The position numbers and the translations under genes are program-made. DNA of 64,000 bases from assembly GCF_004006235.1 (NCBI RefSeq), contig NZ_CP034753.1, positions 1,488,001 to 1,552,000 on the forward strand, written 5' to 3'. Origin of the DNA: Agromyces sp. LHK192. GTDB taxonomy: Bacteria > Actinomycetota > Actinomycetes > Actinomycetales > Microbacteriaceae. Position 1 is the stretch's first letter, and every line of letters begins with the position of its first letter. The notes under the pieces are model-generated. The model did not search any database. It worked only from the letters and a program-made list of their open reading frames with translations, and had not been told where the DNA came from. Shown here one piece after another: positions 36,544 through 46,582 of this stretch.

Positions 36544-37471
36544 GCAGACCCTCGTACAGGACCGTGGACAGGTACCGCTCGCCGTAGCTCGCGACGATGA
36601 CCACGATCGTCTTGCCGGCGTTCTCGGGGCGCTTCGCGAGCTCGAGCGCCGCGTACACGGTCGCGCCCGACGAGATGCCGCCGAGGATGCCCTCCTCCTG
36701 GCCGAGGCGGCGCGCGGTGGCGACGGCCTGGTCGATGTTCACGTCGATGATCTCGTCGTAGACGTCGCGGTCGAGGATGTCGGGCACGAAGTTCGCGCCG
36801 ATGCCCTGGATCTTGTGCGGGCCGGGCTGGCCGCCGTTGAGGATCGGCGACTCGGCGGGCTCGACGCCGACGATCTTCACCTCGGGCTTGCGTTCCTTGA
36901 GCACCTGTCCGGTGCCGGAGAGGGTGCCGCCGGTACCGATGCCGGAGACGAAGATGTCGACGCCGCCGTCGGTGTCGGCCCAGACCTCCTCGGCAGTGGT
37001 GCGCCGGTGGATCTCGACGTTCGCCTCGTTCTCGAACTGGCGGGCGAGCACGGCGCCCGGGGTCTCTGCGGCGATCTGCTCGGCGCGCGCGACGGCGCCC
37101 TTCATGCCCTCGGAGCCCGGCGTGAGCACGAGCTGGGCGCCGTAGGCCTTGAGCAGCGCCTTGCGCTCGGCCGACATGGTCTCGGGCATCGCGAGGATGA
37201 CCTTGTAGCCGCGAGCGGCGCCGATCAGCGCGAGCGCGATGCCGGTGTTGCCGCTCGTGCCCTCGACGATGGTGCCGCCGGGCTGCAGCGCGCCGGCGGC
37301 CTCGGCGGCGTCGACGATGCCGACGCCGAGGCGGTCCTTGACGCTCGCGGAGGGGTTGTAGAACTCGAGCTTCGCGAGCACCGTCGCCGCGGAACCGTCG
37401 GTGATGCGGTTCAGGCGCACGAGCGGGGTGCCGCCGAAGGCCTGGGTGATGTTGTCGTAGACCTTTGCCAT
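36536..37471 (-). CDS. cysK: Cysteine synthase A (O-acetylserine sulfhydrylase)
   Basis: PLP fold-II enzyme making cysteine from O-acetylserine and sulfide, 311 residues. The PLP lysine is in [11 protein letters not shown], the substrate loop is [12 protein letters not shown], the phosphate cradle is [11 protein letters not shown] and [10 protein letters not shown] closes the site. Length is normal. It overlaps cysE by 8 bp and the two form a minus-strand operon, divergent from prmC (about 90 bp between starts). Confidence 0.96.
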   Translation of the reverse strand: MAKVYDNITQAFGGTPLVRLNRITDGSAATVLAKLEFYNPSASVKDRLGVGIVDAAEAAGALQPGGTIVEGTSGNTGIALALIGAARGYKVILAMPETMSAERKALLKAYGAQLVLTPGSEGMKGAVARAEQIAAETPGAVLARQFENEANVEIHRRTTAEEVWADTDGGVDIFVSGIGTGGTLSGTGQVLKERKPEVKIVGVEPAESPILNGGQPGPHKIQGIGANFVPDILDRDVYDEIIDVNIDQAVATARRLGQEEGILGGISSGATVYAALELAKRPENAGKTIVVIVASYGERYLSTVLYEGLLD

Positions 37472-37550
37472 GTGCGGGGCTCCTCTTCGGGCTGGGTCGT
37501 GCGGGGACTCAGATCAGCCTAGGAGCGCGGCGGCGTCGCGTACCGTGCGT

Positions 37551-37556
37551 TACATT
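37551..37556 (+). promoter_or_regulatory. -10 of leaderless prmC
   Basis: TACATT, 7 nt before GTG 37564; no ribosome site seen. Confidence 0.45.
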
Positions 37557-37563
37557 CCATTGC

Positions 37564-38448
37564 GTGAATGCGCCAGCACCGGATGCCCCGGCCCCGACCC
37601 TGCGTCAGGCGCGCGATGCCGCCGCAGTCGAACTCTCGGCCGCGGGGGTCCCCGACCCCGAGGTCGACGCCGACCTGCTGCTCGGGCACGTCCTCGACCT
37701 GTCGCGGGGTGCGCTGGCGGCGCGCATGGTGATGGGCGACCGGCTCTCGGCGTCGGATGCCTCGGTGTTCGCGTCGCTCGTCGCTCGTCGCGCTGCGCGC
37801 GAGCCGCTGCAGCACCTCACGGGTCGGGCGCCGTTCCGCGCGCTCGACCTGCTGGTCGGCCCCGGCGTGCTGGTGCCCCGGCCCGAGACGGAGACGGTCG
37901 CTCAGCTCGCCGTGGACGCGCTGCGTGCGGCCGCCGAGCCCGAACCGGTCGCCGTCGACCTGGGGACCGGCACCGGCGCGATCGCCCTCGCGCTCGCGAC
38001 GGAGGTGCCGCACGCCCGAGTGCACGCCGTCGAGTTGTCGCCCGAGGCGCTCGAGTGGGCGCGACGCAACCTCGACGAGGTGGGTGCCGCGAACGTCGAG
38101 CTGGTCGCCGGCGACCTCGCCGACGCGTTGCCGGAGCTCGACGGCACGGTCGCGGTCGTCGTGTCGAACCCGCCGTACGTCCCCGCCGCGATGGTGCCCG
38201 TCGACGCGGAGGTGCACCGGTTCGACCCGGCCGTCGCGCTCTACGGCGGGGAGGACGGCCTCGACGTGATCCGGGTGCTGTCGCGGCGGGCGTTCGCCCT
38301 GTGCCGGCCCGGGGGTGTGCTGGTCGTCGAGCACGCGGAGCACCAGTCTGCCGCGATCGCCGCGCTGCTCGCGGCCGACGGCTGGCGGGCGATCTCGCAC
38401 CACCGCGACCTCACGCTCCGCGACCGGGCGACGACCGCGGTGCGCTGA
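37564..38448 (+). CDS. prmC: Peptide chain release factor N(5)-glutamine methyltransferase
   Basis: Methylates the glutamine of the GGQ motif in release factors, including PrfA encoded 3 kb upstream. 294 residues. The helical N-terminal domain precedes VPRPETE, the SAM-binding LGTGTGAIALAL and the substrate-gripping NPPYVP. These are diagnostic of the HemK/PrmC family. GTG 37564 lies right behind a -10, suggesting a leaderless mRNA. In other Actinobacteria prmC directly follows prfA; here they are separated by three other genes. Confidence 0.94.
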   Translation: MNAPAPDAPAPTLRQARDAAAVELSAAGVPDPEVDADLLLGHVLDLSRGALAARMVMGDRLSASDASVFASLVARRAAREPLQHLTGRAPFRALDLLVGPGVLVPRPETETVAQLAVDALRAAAEPEPVAVDLGTGTGAIALALATEVPHARVHAVELSPEALEWARRNLDEVGAANVELVAGDLADALPELDGTVAVVVSNPPYVPAAMVPVDAEVHRFDPAVALYGGEDGLDVIRVLSRRAFALCRPGGVLVVEHAEHQSAAIAALLAADGWRAISHHRDLTLRDRATTAVR

Positions 38449-38501
38449 GCCCATCGTGCGCCGGCGCAGCGTGAGGTGAGCCACTCGTGCGCTGACGACC
38501 G

Positions 38502-38520
38502 CGCGGCGACGGACGCCGCG
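38502..38520. terminator. Hairpin between prmC and tetR-like gene
   Basis: 7-bp stem CGCGGCG/CGCCGCG with a 5-nt loop between two convergent stops (38448 and 38525). Confidence 0.4.
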
Positions 38521-38524
38521 GGCG

Positions 38525-39472
38525 TCAGGAGCGGGATGACAGCCGGGCGCGCGCGTCCTTGAGCGCGAGCCGCTCGACCTTGCGGGCGTCGCGCAGTCGC
38601 TTCTCGGCGTCGCGACGGGCCCGCTGGGCCTCCTTGACCTTCCTGTCGGCGAGCACCGCCGGGTCGCCGTCGTCGTGGAAGGGCTCGGGGTCGGCCCGCG
38701 GCATCCCGGCCGCGCGTTCGCCGACGTAGGCCGCCACGCCGTCGAGGATGCGTTCGAAGCCGAACGCGAGGGGATCGGCGTACTCGTCGCGGAAGACGCC
38801 GGCGTCGATGGCGCGGCGTACGAAGGGGAACTCCTCGGCGGTCACGAGGGTGTCGAGGATGTCGTTGCGGGCGTCGTCGATCTCCTGGGGGTCGATGCCC
38901 GCCTTCCGCGCGGCCTCGGTGTACGAGCGTTCGATGATCCCGCGCCAGCGGACGTTGCCGGTGTACAGCAGCATCAGCGCGACCCGCTCGAACTCGTCGA
39001 CCGGCAGGTCGGCGAGCACCTCGAGCATCGCGTCCATCCAGGCGACGTTGTTCGGTGTCGCGGGGGTGCCGTCGATCGGGATGTCGAGGACCCACGGGTG
39101 CTCGAGGTAGCGGCGGAGGTTCTCGGCGGCGAGGAATCGCAGGCGTCCGCGCCAGTCGTCGGCATCGAGATCGGAGCCGAGCTCGGGCGGGACGCCCGTG
39201 CCGAACTCCTGCATGAGCGTCAGCAGGTCGTCCTTGCCGGTGACGTAACGGTAGAGCGACATGGTCGTGTAGCCGAGCGACTGCGCGACCCGGCTCATCG
39301 AGACGGCGCCGAGCCCCTCGGCGTCGGCGATCTCGACCGCGGCCTCGACGATGCGCTCGATCGAGAGTTCGCGCTTGGGCCCGCGCTGCGGGTTCGCGGC
39401 GACACCCCAGGCGAGCGCGATGCCGCGGGGGAGTTCGGCGTCGCCGCGGTCGGGCGGGGTGTCGACGGTCAT
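38525..39472 (-). CDS. TetR/AcrR family transcriptional regulator
   Basis: 315 residues. The DNA-binding helix-turn-helix is at about 38-82 (ERIVEAAVEIADAEGLGAVSMSRVAQSLGYTTMSLYRYV), here with the conserved LYRYV. A TetR_C-type ligand domain follows, and the last 45 residues are a highly charged Arg/Lys/Glu helix. It is divergent from an ABC drug-type exporter, the arrangement of a local repressor controlled by the exported compound. ATG 39472 has GAAAGG 6 nt upstream. An operator-like palindrome lies between the two genes. Confidence 0.9.
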   Translation of the reverse strand: MTVDTPPDRGDAELPRGIALAWGVAANPQRGPKRELSIERIVEAAVEIADAEGLGAVSMSRVAQSLGYTTMSLYRYVTGKDDLLTLMQEFGTGVPPELGSDLDADDWRGRLRFLAAENLRRYLEHPWVLDIPIDGTPATPNNVAWMDAMLEVLADLPVDEFERVALMLLYTGNVRWRGIIERSYTEAARKAGIDPQEIDDARNDILDTLVTAEEFPFVRRAIDAGVFRDEYADPLAFGFERILDGVAAYVGERAAGMPRADPEPFHDDGDPAVLADRKVKEAQRARRDAEKRLRDARKVERLALKDARARLSSRS

Positions 39473-39520
39473 CCGGAACCTTTCTCGGCGATGGGCTTGC
39501 GTCCATCCTAGTTCTGTGTA

Positions 39521-39555
39521 TTACTTAAACCGTGTGTGGATGCCATACACAGTTT
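39521..39555 (+). promoter_or_regulatory. Promoter and TetR-type operator between regulator and exporter
   Basis: A 29-bp imperfect palindrome at 39527-39555: AAACCGTGTGTGG, centre ATG, CCATACACAGTTT (11 of 13 pairs match). It overlaps a likely promoter for the exporter, TTACTT at 39521-39526 and CATACA at 39544-39549 with 17-bp spacing. A related half-site CTGTGTAT lies at 39514-39521. Confidence 0.65.
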
Positions 39556-39590
39556 ACGACCTACACAACCACGAACGGAAGGCGCAGGCC

Positions 39591-40505
39591 ATGACCCTCG
39601 CGATCGACGTCCGCGGCCTCGGCAGGCGATTCGGCAGGACCACGGTGCTCGACGGGCTCGATCTCGCCGTCGCCGAGGGAACCGTGTTCGCGCTGCTCGG
39701 ACCCAACGGCGCAGGCAAGACCACCACGATCAACATCCTCACGACGCTGCTCAAGCCCGATGCGGGCACCGCGCTCGTCGCCGGATACGACGTCGCGCGC
39801 GAGCCCGACGCCGTGCGCTCGCGCATCAGCCTCACCGGCCAGCAGGCCGCCGTCGACGAGATCCTCACCGGGCGCGAGAACCTGGTCATGCTCGGCCGGC
39901 TCTCCGGTCTGGGCGGCCGGGCGGCCGGTGCACGAGCCGACGAGCTGCTCGAGCGGTTCGATCTCGCAGGCGCCGCGAAGCGGCAGGTGAAGACCTACTC
40001 GGGCGGCATGCGGCGTCGGCTCGACCTCGCCGTCAGCCTCGTCGTGCCCACGCCCGTGCTCTTCCTCGATGAGCCGACGACCGGGCTCGACACGCGCAGC
40101 CGGCAGGAGCTCTGGGCCGTGATCGGCGAGATCGCGTCGGCCGGCGCCACCATCCTCCTGACCACGCAGTACCTCGAGGAGGCCGACCGGCTCGCCGACC
40201 GCATCGCCGTGCTCGACGGCGGGCGACTCGCCGCCGAGGGCACCGCGGCCGAGCTCAAGGCGCGCGTCGGGGGAGAGGTCGTCGAACTCCGCGACGCCGA
40301 CGACGCGCTCCTGGCCGAACTGCCCACCGACGGCAGCGTGCACGGCCTCCGCGCCGCGATCGACGAGCTCGACCGGCACCCCGCGTCGGCGCTGCCCGGA
40401 TCGCACGTGACCGTGCGCCGTCCGAGCCTCGACGACGTGTTCCTGTCCATCACGGCCGGCGGCGCGCCGCGCGCGGCCGCCGACCTCGCCTCGACGAAGG
40501 GCTGA
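39591..40505 (+). CDS. DrrA-like ABC exporter ATP-binding protein
   Basis: 304 residues, cytoplasmic ATPase of an ABC-2 exporter. Walker A is GPNGAGKTT, the signature is YSGGMRRRLDLA, Walker B is VLFLDEPTTGLD and the switch is TTQYLEEAD. The C-terminal extension VTVRRPSLDDVFLSIT is typical of daunorubicin-resistance-type (DrrA) ATPases. ATG 39591 has GAAGG 9 nt upstream. It pairs with the permease that begins 2 bp after its stop, and its expression is probably controlled by the divergent TetR protein. The drug or lipid exported is unknown. Confidence 0.93.
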   Translation: MTLAIDVRGLGRRFGRTTVLDGLDLAVAEGTVFALLGPNGAGKTTTINILTTLLKPDAGTALVAGYDVAREPDAVRSRISLTGQQAAVDEILTGRENLVMLGRLSGLGGRAAGARADELLERFDLAGAAKRQVKTYSGGMRRRLDLAVSLVVPTPVLFLDEPTTGLDTRSRQELWAVIGEIASAGATILLTTQYLEEADRLADRIAVLDGGRLAAEGTAAELKARVGGEVVELRDADDALLAELPTDGSVHGLRAAIDELDRHPASALPGSHVTVRRPSLDDVFLSITAGGAPRAAADLASTKG

Positions 40506-40507
40506 TC

Positions 40508-41338
40508 ATGACCACGCTCACCTCGGTCCCGGCAGGCAGCCGGGGCGCTGCCGGGGACGTCCTCCGGCCCCGACCCCGCCTCGGGCCGGTCACCGCAGAG
40601 GCCGTCTTCATCCGCCGCAGCCTCACGCACTCCATCCGCGACGGCGAGACGTTGCTCATGGCGATCATGCTGCCCGTGATGCTGATGCTGTTGTTCACGT
40701 TCGTGTTCGGCGGCGCACTCGACCCGTCGGGCGGCTACGTCGACTACGTCGTGCCCGGCATCATCCTGCTGTGCGCCGGATTCGGCGCGAGTTCGACGGC
40801 CGTCTACGTGGCACGCGACATGTCGACGGGAATCATCGACCGGTTCCGCACCATGCCGCTGCACGCCGGCGCGGTGCTCGCCGGCCACGTCGTCTCGAGC
40901 GTCGTACGCAACCTGCTCGCCACCGCGATCGTCATCGGGGTCGCCCTCCTGGTCGGGTTCCGGCCGACCGCCGGCCCGCTCGAATGGATCGGGGCGATCG
41001 GCATGGTCGCGCTGTACATCCTCGCGATCACCTGGCTCTTCGCGGCGATCGGCCTCGCGGCCGGCAGTCCCGACGCGGCCAGCGGCTACGGCTTCATCCT
41101 GTTGTTCCTGCCGTACCTCTCCAGCGCGTTCGTGCCGGTCGAGACCCTGCCGGACTGGCTCCAATGGGTCGCCGAGAACCAGCCGATCACGCCGATCATC
41201 GAGACCATCCGAAGCCTGCTCATGGGCACGCCGATGGGCGACTCGGCATGGTGGGCGATCGGCTGGTGCGCCGGCATCATCGCGTTCGCCGCCTGGTGGG
41301 GCGCCTGGCTGTTCCGCCGCAAGGCGGGGCGCCGCTGA
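40508..41338 (+). CDS. ABC-2 type exporter permease
   Basis: Membrane partner of the preceding ATPase, 276 residues with six hydrophobic segments. The ABC-2 pattern is visible: an N-terminal cytoplasmic stretch, MAIMLPVMLMLLFTFVFGG, the DRFRTMPLHAGAVLAGH coupling helix, and a last helix ending in RRKAGRR. It resembles DrrB-type multidrug exporters. It is followed by a strong terminator, so the exporter operon has two genes. Confidence 0.9.
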   Translation: MTTLTSVPAGSRGAAGDVLRPRPRLGPVTAEAVFIRRSLTHSIRDGETLLMAIMLPVMLMLLFTFVFGGALDPSGGYVDYVVPGIILLCAGFGASSTAVYVARDMSTGIIDRFRTMPLHAGAVLAGHVVSSVVRNLLATAIVIGVALLVGFRPTAGPLEWIGAIGMVALYILAITWLFAAIGLAAGSPDAASGYGFILLFLPYLSSAFVPVETLPDWLQWVAENQPITPIIETIRSLLMGTPMGDSAWWAIGWCAGIIAFAAWWGAWLFRRKAGRR

Positions 41339-41366
41339 GCGGGGCCGCCGACGACGAACCGGAACG

Positions 41367-41400
41367 ATGAGCGGATGCCCCGCCCGGGGCATCCGCTCAT
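41367..41400 (+). terminator. Terminator of the exporter operon
   Basis: Perfect 15-bp stem with loop GCCC; the arms read GAGCGGATGCCCC and GGGGCATCCGCTC. It starts 28 bp past the permease stop. Confidence 0.8.
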
Positions 41401-41437
41401 CGGCGATGGGTCACCGGTCCTGCCCCGGCGGCGGGTC

Positions 41438-41443
41438 TACAAT
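41438..41443 (+). promoter_or_regulatory. -10 of the sua5-wecA unit
   Basis: TACAAT, 9 nt before ATG 41453; the mRNA would be leaderless or have a leader of a few bases. Confidence 0.45.
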
Positions 41444-41452
41444 CGAGCGGTC

Positions 41453-42160
41453 ATGACTGCGATCTTCGACTGCTCGGTGGATGCCGACCTGCTCACCGGA
41501 ATGCGCCTCGCGCGCGGCGCGATCGGGCGCGGCCAGCTCGTCGTGCTCCCGACCGACACCGTCTACGGGCTCGCGGCCGACGCCTTCTCCGCCGAGGCCG
41601 TGCAGCGGCTCCTCGACGCGAAGGGCCGCGACCGCACCTCGCCTCCGCCGGTCCTCATCCCCGGCGTGCCGACGCTCGACGGCCTCGCGCGCGACATCCC
41701 CGAGAGCGTGCGCGCGCTCGTCGCGGCGTTCTGGCCGGGCGGGCTGACGGTCGTGCTCCACGCGCACCCGTCGCTGCAGTGGGACCTCGGCGAGACCCGC
41801 GGCACGGTCGCGCTCCGGATGCCCGACCACCGGATCGCCCTCGAGCTCCTCAGCGAGACCGGGCCGCTCGCCGTCTCGTCGGCCAACCTCAGCGGACAGC
41901 CCGCCGCGTCGACCGCGCAGGCCGCGGTCGACATGCTGGGCGACTCCGTCGCGGTCTACCTCGACGGCGGCGCGGCCGGCGAGTCGTACGAGGCAGTGGG
42001 GGAGCGACCCGGCGACCTCTCCTCGACCATCGTCGACGCCACGGGAGACCACCTGCGGATCGTGCGCGCCGGGGTGATCACCCGCGAGCAGCTCATCGAG
42101 GTCGTCGGCGAGGAGGCGTTCCAGCCGCCCGTCGCCGAGGGGGAGCCGGCCGACGCATGA
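41453..42160 (+). CDS. L-threonylcarbamoyladenylate synthase (Sua5/YciO/YrdC family)
   Basis: Makes threonylcarbamoyl-AMP for the t6A37 modification of ANN-decoding tRNAs, 235 residues. The YrdC domain shows LPTDTVYGLAADA near the N-terminus, KGRDRTSPPPVLI with the substrate-binding Lys and Arg, the FWPGGLTVVL segment and SSANLSG. It lacks the longer Sua5 C-terminal domain. In M. tuberculosis the equivalent is Rv1301, also just before the wecA/rfe gene. The stop overlaps the wecA ATG. Confidence 0.92.
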   Translation: MTAIFDCSVDADLLTGMRLARGAIGRGQLVVLPTDTVYGLAADAFSAEAVQRLLDAKGRDRTSPPPVLIPGVPTLDGLARDIPESVRALVAAFWPGGLTVVLHAHPSLQWDLGETRGTVALRMPDHRIALELLSETGPLAVSSANLSGQPAASTAQAAVDMLGDSVAVYLDGGAAGESYEAVGERPGDLSSTIVDATGDHLRIVRAGVITREQLIEVVGEEAFQPPVAEGEPADA

Positions 42161-43476
42161 CCCTGTTCGTCGCGCTGGCGCTGCTCGCGGGCTTCGTCTC
42201 CTTCGTCTGCTCCATCGTCGTGTGGAAGCTCGGGCTGAAGTACAAGCTGTACCCGCAGATCCGCGAACGCGACGTGCACACGCGGCCGACCCCGCGCCTG
42301 GGCGGCATCGCCGTCTTCATCGCCATCGTCGTCGCGCTCGGCGCGGCCTGGCTCATCTCGACGTTCGGCGAGACCCGCTTCTCGCTCGTCGCCATCATCT
42401 TCGAGAACCCCGCACAGGTGCTCTCGATCCTCGGCGCGGCGCTGCTGATCGTGCTGCTCGGGGTCGCCGACGACCTGTGGGACCTCGACTGGATGACCAA
42501 GCTGGCCGGGCAGTTCATCGCCGCGGGACTCGTGGCGTGGCAGGGCGTCTCGATCGTCTCCCTGCCGATCGGCGGCATCACGGTGGGCTCGAGTTGGATG
42601 AGCGCGATCGTCACGGTGTTCGTCATCGTGCTCGTGATGAACGCCGTGAACTTCATCGACGGCCTCGACGGCCTCGTCGCGGGCGTGACGCTGATCGCCA
42701 ACGGCGTGTTCTTCATCTACACCTACCTGATCGTGCAGCAGACCTCGCCGTTCAACTACTTCAACCTGGCCTCGCTCATCGCCGTCGTGCTGGTCGGGGC
42801 GCTCGCCGGCTTCCTGCCGATCAACTGGCATCCGGCCAAGATGTTCATGGGCGACGCGGGGGCGCTGCTGGTCGGCCTGCTCATGGCGACCTCGGCCATC
42901 GCGGTCACCGGCCAGATCAACCCGGCAGCGGTCGGCATCGAAGACCTCTTCGCGGCATTCATCCCGATCATCCTGCCGTTCGCGGTGCTCGTGATCCCGC
43001 TGCTGGACTTCGCCATGGCCGTCCTCCGGCGCATGCGGGCGGGCAAGTCGCCGTTCTCGGCCGACCGCAAGCACCTCCACCACCGTCTGCTCGACATGGG
43101 CCACACCCACCTCAACGCGGTGTTGATCCTCTACGGCTGGACGGCGGTCGTCGCGATCGGATGCCTCCTCACGTACGTCCTGCCCGTATACCTGCAGACC
43201 AGCGCGCGGTGGGCGCTGGCGTTCATCGGCGTCGGCTTCGTCGTGTGCGCGGTCCTGACGCTCGCTCCGCTGGGGCGCCGGAAGCGACTCACCGTGACGG
43301 CCGAGGAGACGCCGTCGGCCGAACGCGACGCAGCGCAGGCACTCGTCGGGATGGACGAGCTCTCGGCGTCGGCCGAGCGGGCCGAATCGGGGGACGAGCC
43401 GGCATCGACCGGGCTCCCGGCTCCGGCGCAGTCCGCGCCGGTAGAATCGCCCGGACCCCCGAACGGAGCCCGATGA
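42157..43476 (+). CDS. wecA: Undecaprenyl/decaprenyl-phosphate N-acetylglucosaminyl-1-phosphate transferase (WecA-like)
   Basis: Polytopic membrane enzyme of the MraY/WecA family that loads a sugar-1-phosphate on polyprenyl phosphate for surface glycan assembly; 439 residues. Ten or eleven hydrophobic segments. Conserved sites are DVHTRPTPRLGG, ADDLWDLDW (the DD pair), NAVNFIDGLDGL, the MFMGDAGALL loop and HLHHRLLDMGHTH. The C-terminal 60 residues are acidic and cytoplasmic. ATG 42157 overlaps the Sua5-family stop (ATGA). The actinobacterial homolog is Rfe. Confidence 0.93.
   Translation: MTLFVALALLAGFVSFVCSIVVWKLGLKYKLYPQIRERDVHTRPTPRLGGIAVFIAIVVALGAAWLISTFGETRFSLVAIIFENPAQVLSILGAALLIVLLGVADDLWDLDWMTKLAGQFIAAGLVAWQGVSIVSLPIGGITVGSSWMSAIVTVFVIVLVMNAVNFIDGLDGLVAGVTLIANGVFFIYTYLIVQQTSPFNYFNLASLIAVVLVGALAGFLPINWHPAKMFMGDAGALLVGLLMATSAIAVTGQINPAAVGIEDLFAAFIPIILPFAVLVIPLLDFAMAVLRRMRAGKSPFSADRKHLHHRLLDMGHTHLNAVLILYGWTAVVAIGCLLTYVLPVYLQTSARWALAFIGVGFVVCAVLTLAPLGRRKRLTVTAEETPSAERDAAQALVGMDELSASAERAESGDEPASTGLPAPAQSAPVESPGPPNGAR
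43442..43447 (+). promoter_or_regulatory. Candidate -10 inside the end of wecA
   Basis: TAGAAT, 25 nt before the AtpI-like start, in the last codons of wecA. It could provide separate transcription of the ATP synthase region. Confidence 0.35.
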
Positions 43477-43946
43477 CCGACGCGCCCGGCGCCAGCCGAA
43501 CCCCCACCTCCAACCCCGTGCTCAGGCGAGCGCTCGTCTGGGGCGGCGTGCTCGCCGCCGTGATCCTGGTGGTCTCCGCCGTGCTGGGGTTGGTGTTCGC
43601 CGGCGTCGACGGGCTCGTGAGCGCACTGGTCGGCACCGTGATGGCCGTGGTCTTCATGGGCATCACGGCCGCGAGCATCCTGCTCGCGAACCGGTTCGCA
43701 GGCAGCGACCTCTTCGTCGGCGCGTTCTTCGGGATCGTCCTCGGCGGATGGCTGCTGAAGTTCGTGCTCTTCATCGTGCTGGTGCTCGTGCTGCGGGATG
43801 CGCCGTGGCTGAACGGCACCGTCCTGTTCCTCAGCATCGTGGCCGGCGTCATCGCCTCGCTCGTCGTCGACGTGCTCGTCGTCGCGCGTTCTCGGCTGCC
43901 CTACGCGAGCGATGTCCAGCTCCCGAAGGCGCCGACCGAGGACTGA
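43473..43946 (+). CDS. Small membrane protein in AtpI position
   Basis: 157 residues with four hydrophobic segments (about 22-44, 48-70, 83-105, 115-138) and a short charged tail. It stands directly before atpB, where M. tuberculosis has Rv1303, and its topology is like that of AtpI, the proposed assembly or Mg2+ helper of the c-ring. Sequence likeness to AtpI is weak, so the name is by position. ATG 43473 overlaps the wecA stop (ATGA), so it may be read from both the wecA transcript and the local -10. Confidence 0.7.
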   Translation: MTDAPGASRTPTSNPVLRRALVWGGVLAAVILVVSAVLGLVFAGVDGLVSALVGTVMAVVFMGITAASILLANRFAGSDLFVGAFFGIVLGGWLLKFVLFIVLVLVLRDAPWLNGTVLFLSIVAGVIASLVVDVLVVARSRLPYASDVQLPKAPTED

Positions 43947-43964
43947 ACCGGAGATTCCCGGTTC
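43945..43964 (+). terminator. Weak hairpin after the AtpI-like gene
   Basis: 7-bp stem GAACCGG/CCGGTTC with a 6-nt loop, overlapping the stop codon. It may reduce read-through into atpB. Confidence 0.3.
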
Positions 43965-43990
43965 AATTCGTCCGCTCGTAGAAGTCTTGC

Positions 43991-43996
43991 TAGAGT
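43991..43996 (+). promoter_or_regulatory. -10 of the atp operon
   Basis: TAGAGT. A good -35 is not evident. It would start the atp mRNA about 45-110 nt before the candidate atpB starts. Confidence 0.4.
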
Positions 43997-44051
43997 ATGG
44001 GCGATCCCCCACGGAAATCCCACCGCCTCGGCGTGTGCGGATTCCGTTCCG

Positions 44052-45192
<1,141 letters not shown>

Positions 45193-45220
45193 CCCGACCG
45201 CCCCAACCGAGGAGGCCAAT

Positions 45221-45784
45221 GTGCTTCATGCAGTTCTGAGCGCTGCAACCGAGGGTGGCGAGAGCCCCAGCCCGGTGATCCCGGAGTGGTACGACATCAT
45301 CTGGTCGTCGGTCTGCTTCGTCATCATCCTCGTCTTCTTCTGGATCTACGTGCTCCCGCGCGTGCAGAAGATGCTCGACGAGCGTGCCGAGGCGATCGAG
45401 GGCAACATCGCGAAGGCCGACGAGGCGCAGCGCAAGGCCGAGGCGGCACTCGAGGAGTACACCGCCCAGCTCGCCGACGCGCGGGCCGAGGCCGGTCGTA
45501 TCCGCGAGACCGCCCGCGAAGACGGCAAGAAGATCGTCGCCGAGGCCAAGGACACCGCAGTGTCCGAGGCCGCTCGCGTGACCGCGAGCGCCCAGGCGCA
45601 GATCGACGCCGAACGCCAGTCGGCGCTCGTCTCGCTCCGCTCCGAGGTCGGCACGATCGCGATCGACCTCGCCTCGGGCGTCGTGGGCGAGTCGCTCACC
45701 GACGACCAGAAGGCCAAGGCCGTCGTCGACCGCTTCCTCGCGGACCTCGAGGCCGAGCAGGCCACCGCCGGAGGGACGAAGTAA
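45221..45784 (+). CDS. atpF: ATP synthase Fo subunit b
   Basis: Peripheral stalk subunit, 187 residues: a short outside part, one transmembrane helix (about 28-48), then a long Ala/Glu/Lys-rich amphipathic helix that reaches to the delta subunit. PRVQKMLDERAEAIEGNIAKADEA is characteristic. GTG 45221 has GGAGG 6 nt upstream. A separate b subunit and separate delta subunit are both present, unlike the fused delta-b of mycobacteria. Confidence 0.94.
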   Translation: MLHAVLSAATEGGESPSPVIPEWYDIIWSSVCFVIILVFFWIYVLPRVQKMLDERAEAIEGNIAKADEAQRKAEAALEEYTAQLADARAEAGRIRETAREDGKKIVAEAKDTAVSEAARVTASAQAQIDAERQSALVSLRSEVGTIAIDLASGVVGESLTDDQKAKAVVDRFLADLEAEQATAGGTK

Positions 45785-45787
45785 TCC

Positions 45788-46582
45788 ATGGGTAGCGCAA
45801 CGAGGGAGGCCCTCGCCGGCACCCGCGCCGCGCTCGCGGGGCTCGGCACCGTCGAGCTCCGCACCGCGGACGACCTGCTCGCCGCGGCGCGGCTGATCGG
45901 CCGGTCGCCGCAGCTGCGCTCGGCGCTCATCGACAACGAGGCCGACGCCGCGCAGAAGCGCGCGCTGGTCGAAGGGGTCTTCGGAGCCCGCATCGGCACC
46001 GAGGCGCGCGGCGTCCTGGTCAGCGCGGCCTCGGCCCGCTGGTCCAGCCAGGACGACTTCCTCGCCGGGCTCGAAGACCTCGGCTTCCGGCTCGCGGCGA
46101 TCGCCGCAGGCACGTCCGTCGAGCTCGACTCCGAGCTGTTCTCGTTCGACCGCACCGTCGCCGGCGACGCGGAGCTCGAGCTCGCGCTGGGCTCCAAGCT
46201 CGGCGCCGCCGAGGCGAAGGAACGACTGGTCGAGCGACTGCTCGGCGGCGTCGCCGCACCGGCGACGGTCTCGATCGTCCGCCATCTGGTGCTGCAGCCT
46301 CGCGGCCGCCGTATCGGCGAGATGCTCAAGCACGCCGCGAGCGTGGTGGCCGACCAGCGCGGCTACGACGTCGCGACCGTGACGACCGCCGTACCGCTCA
46401 CGAGCGACCAGCTCGAGCGACTCGGCCGCACCCTCGCCGGCACCGCCGGCCGGGGCATCCGATTCGACACCATCGTCGACCCCTCCGTCCTCGGCGGGGT
46501 CCGCGTGCAGATCGGCGACGATGTCATCGACGGCAGCGTCGCCAGCCGTCTCAGCTCGCTGAGGCAGAAGCTCGCCGGCTGA
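45788..46582 (+). CDS. atpH: ATP synthase F1 subunit delta
   Basis: Links the b stalk to the top of the alpha3beta3 head, 264 residues. That is about 85 longer than in E. coli, as is usual in Actinobacteria such as Streptomyces. The OSCP-like C-terminal portion shows [19 protein letters not shown] and [20 protein letters not shown]. The start at ATG 45788 is 3 bp past atpF. A 98-bp spacer with hairpins follows before atpA. Confidence 0.93.
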   Translation: MGSATREALAGTRAALAGLGTVELRTADDLLAAARLIGRSPQLRSALIDNEADAAQKRALVEGVFGARIGTEARGVLVSAASARWSSQDDFLAGLEDLGFRLAAIAAGTSVELDSELFSFDRTVAGDAELELALGSKLGAAEAKERLVERLLGGVAAPATVSIVRHLVLQPRGRRIGEMLKHAASVVADQRGYDVATVTTAVPLTSDQLERLGRTLAGTAGRGIRFDTIVDPSVLGGVRVQIGDDVIDGSVASRLSSLRQKLAG

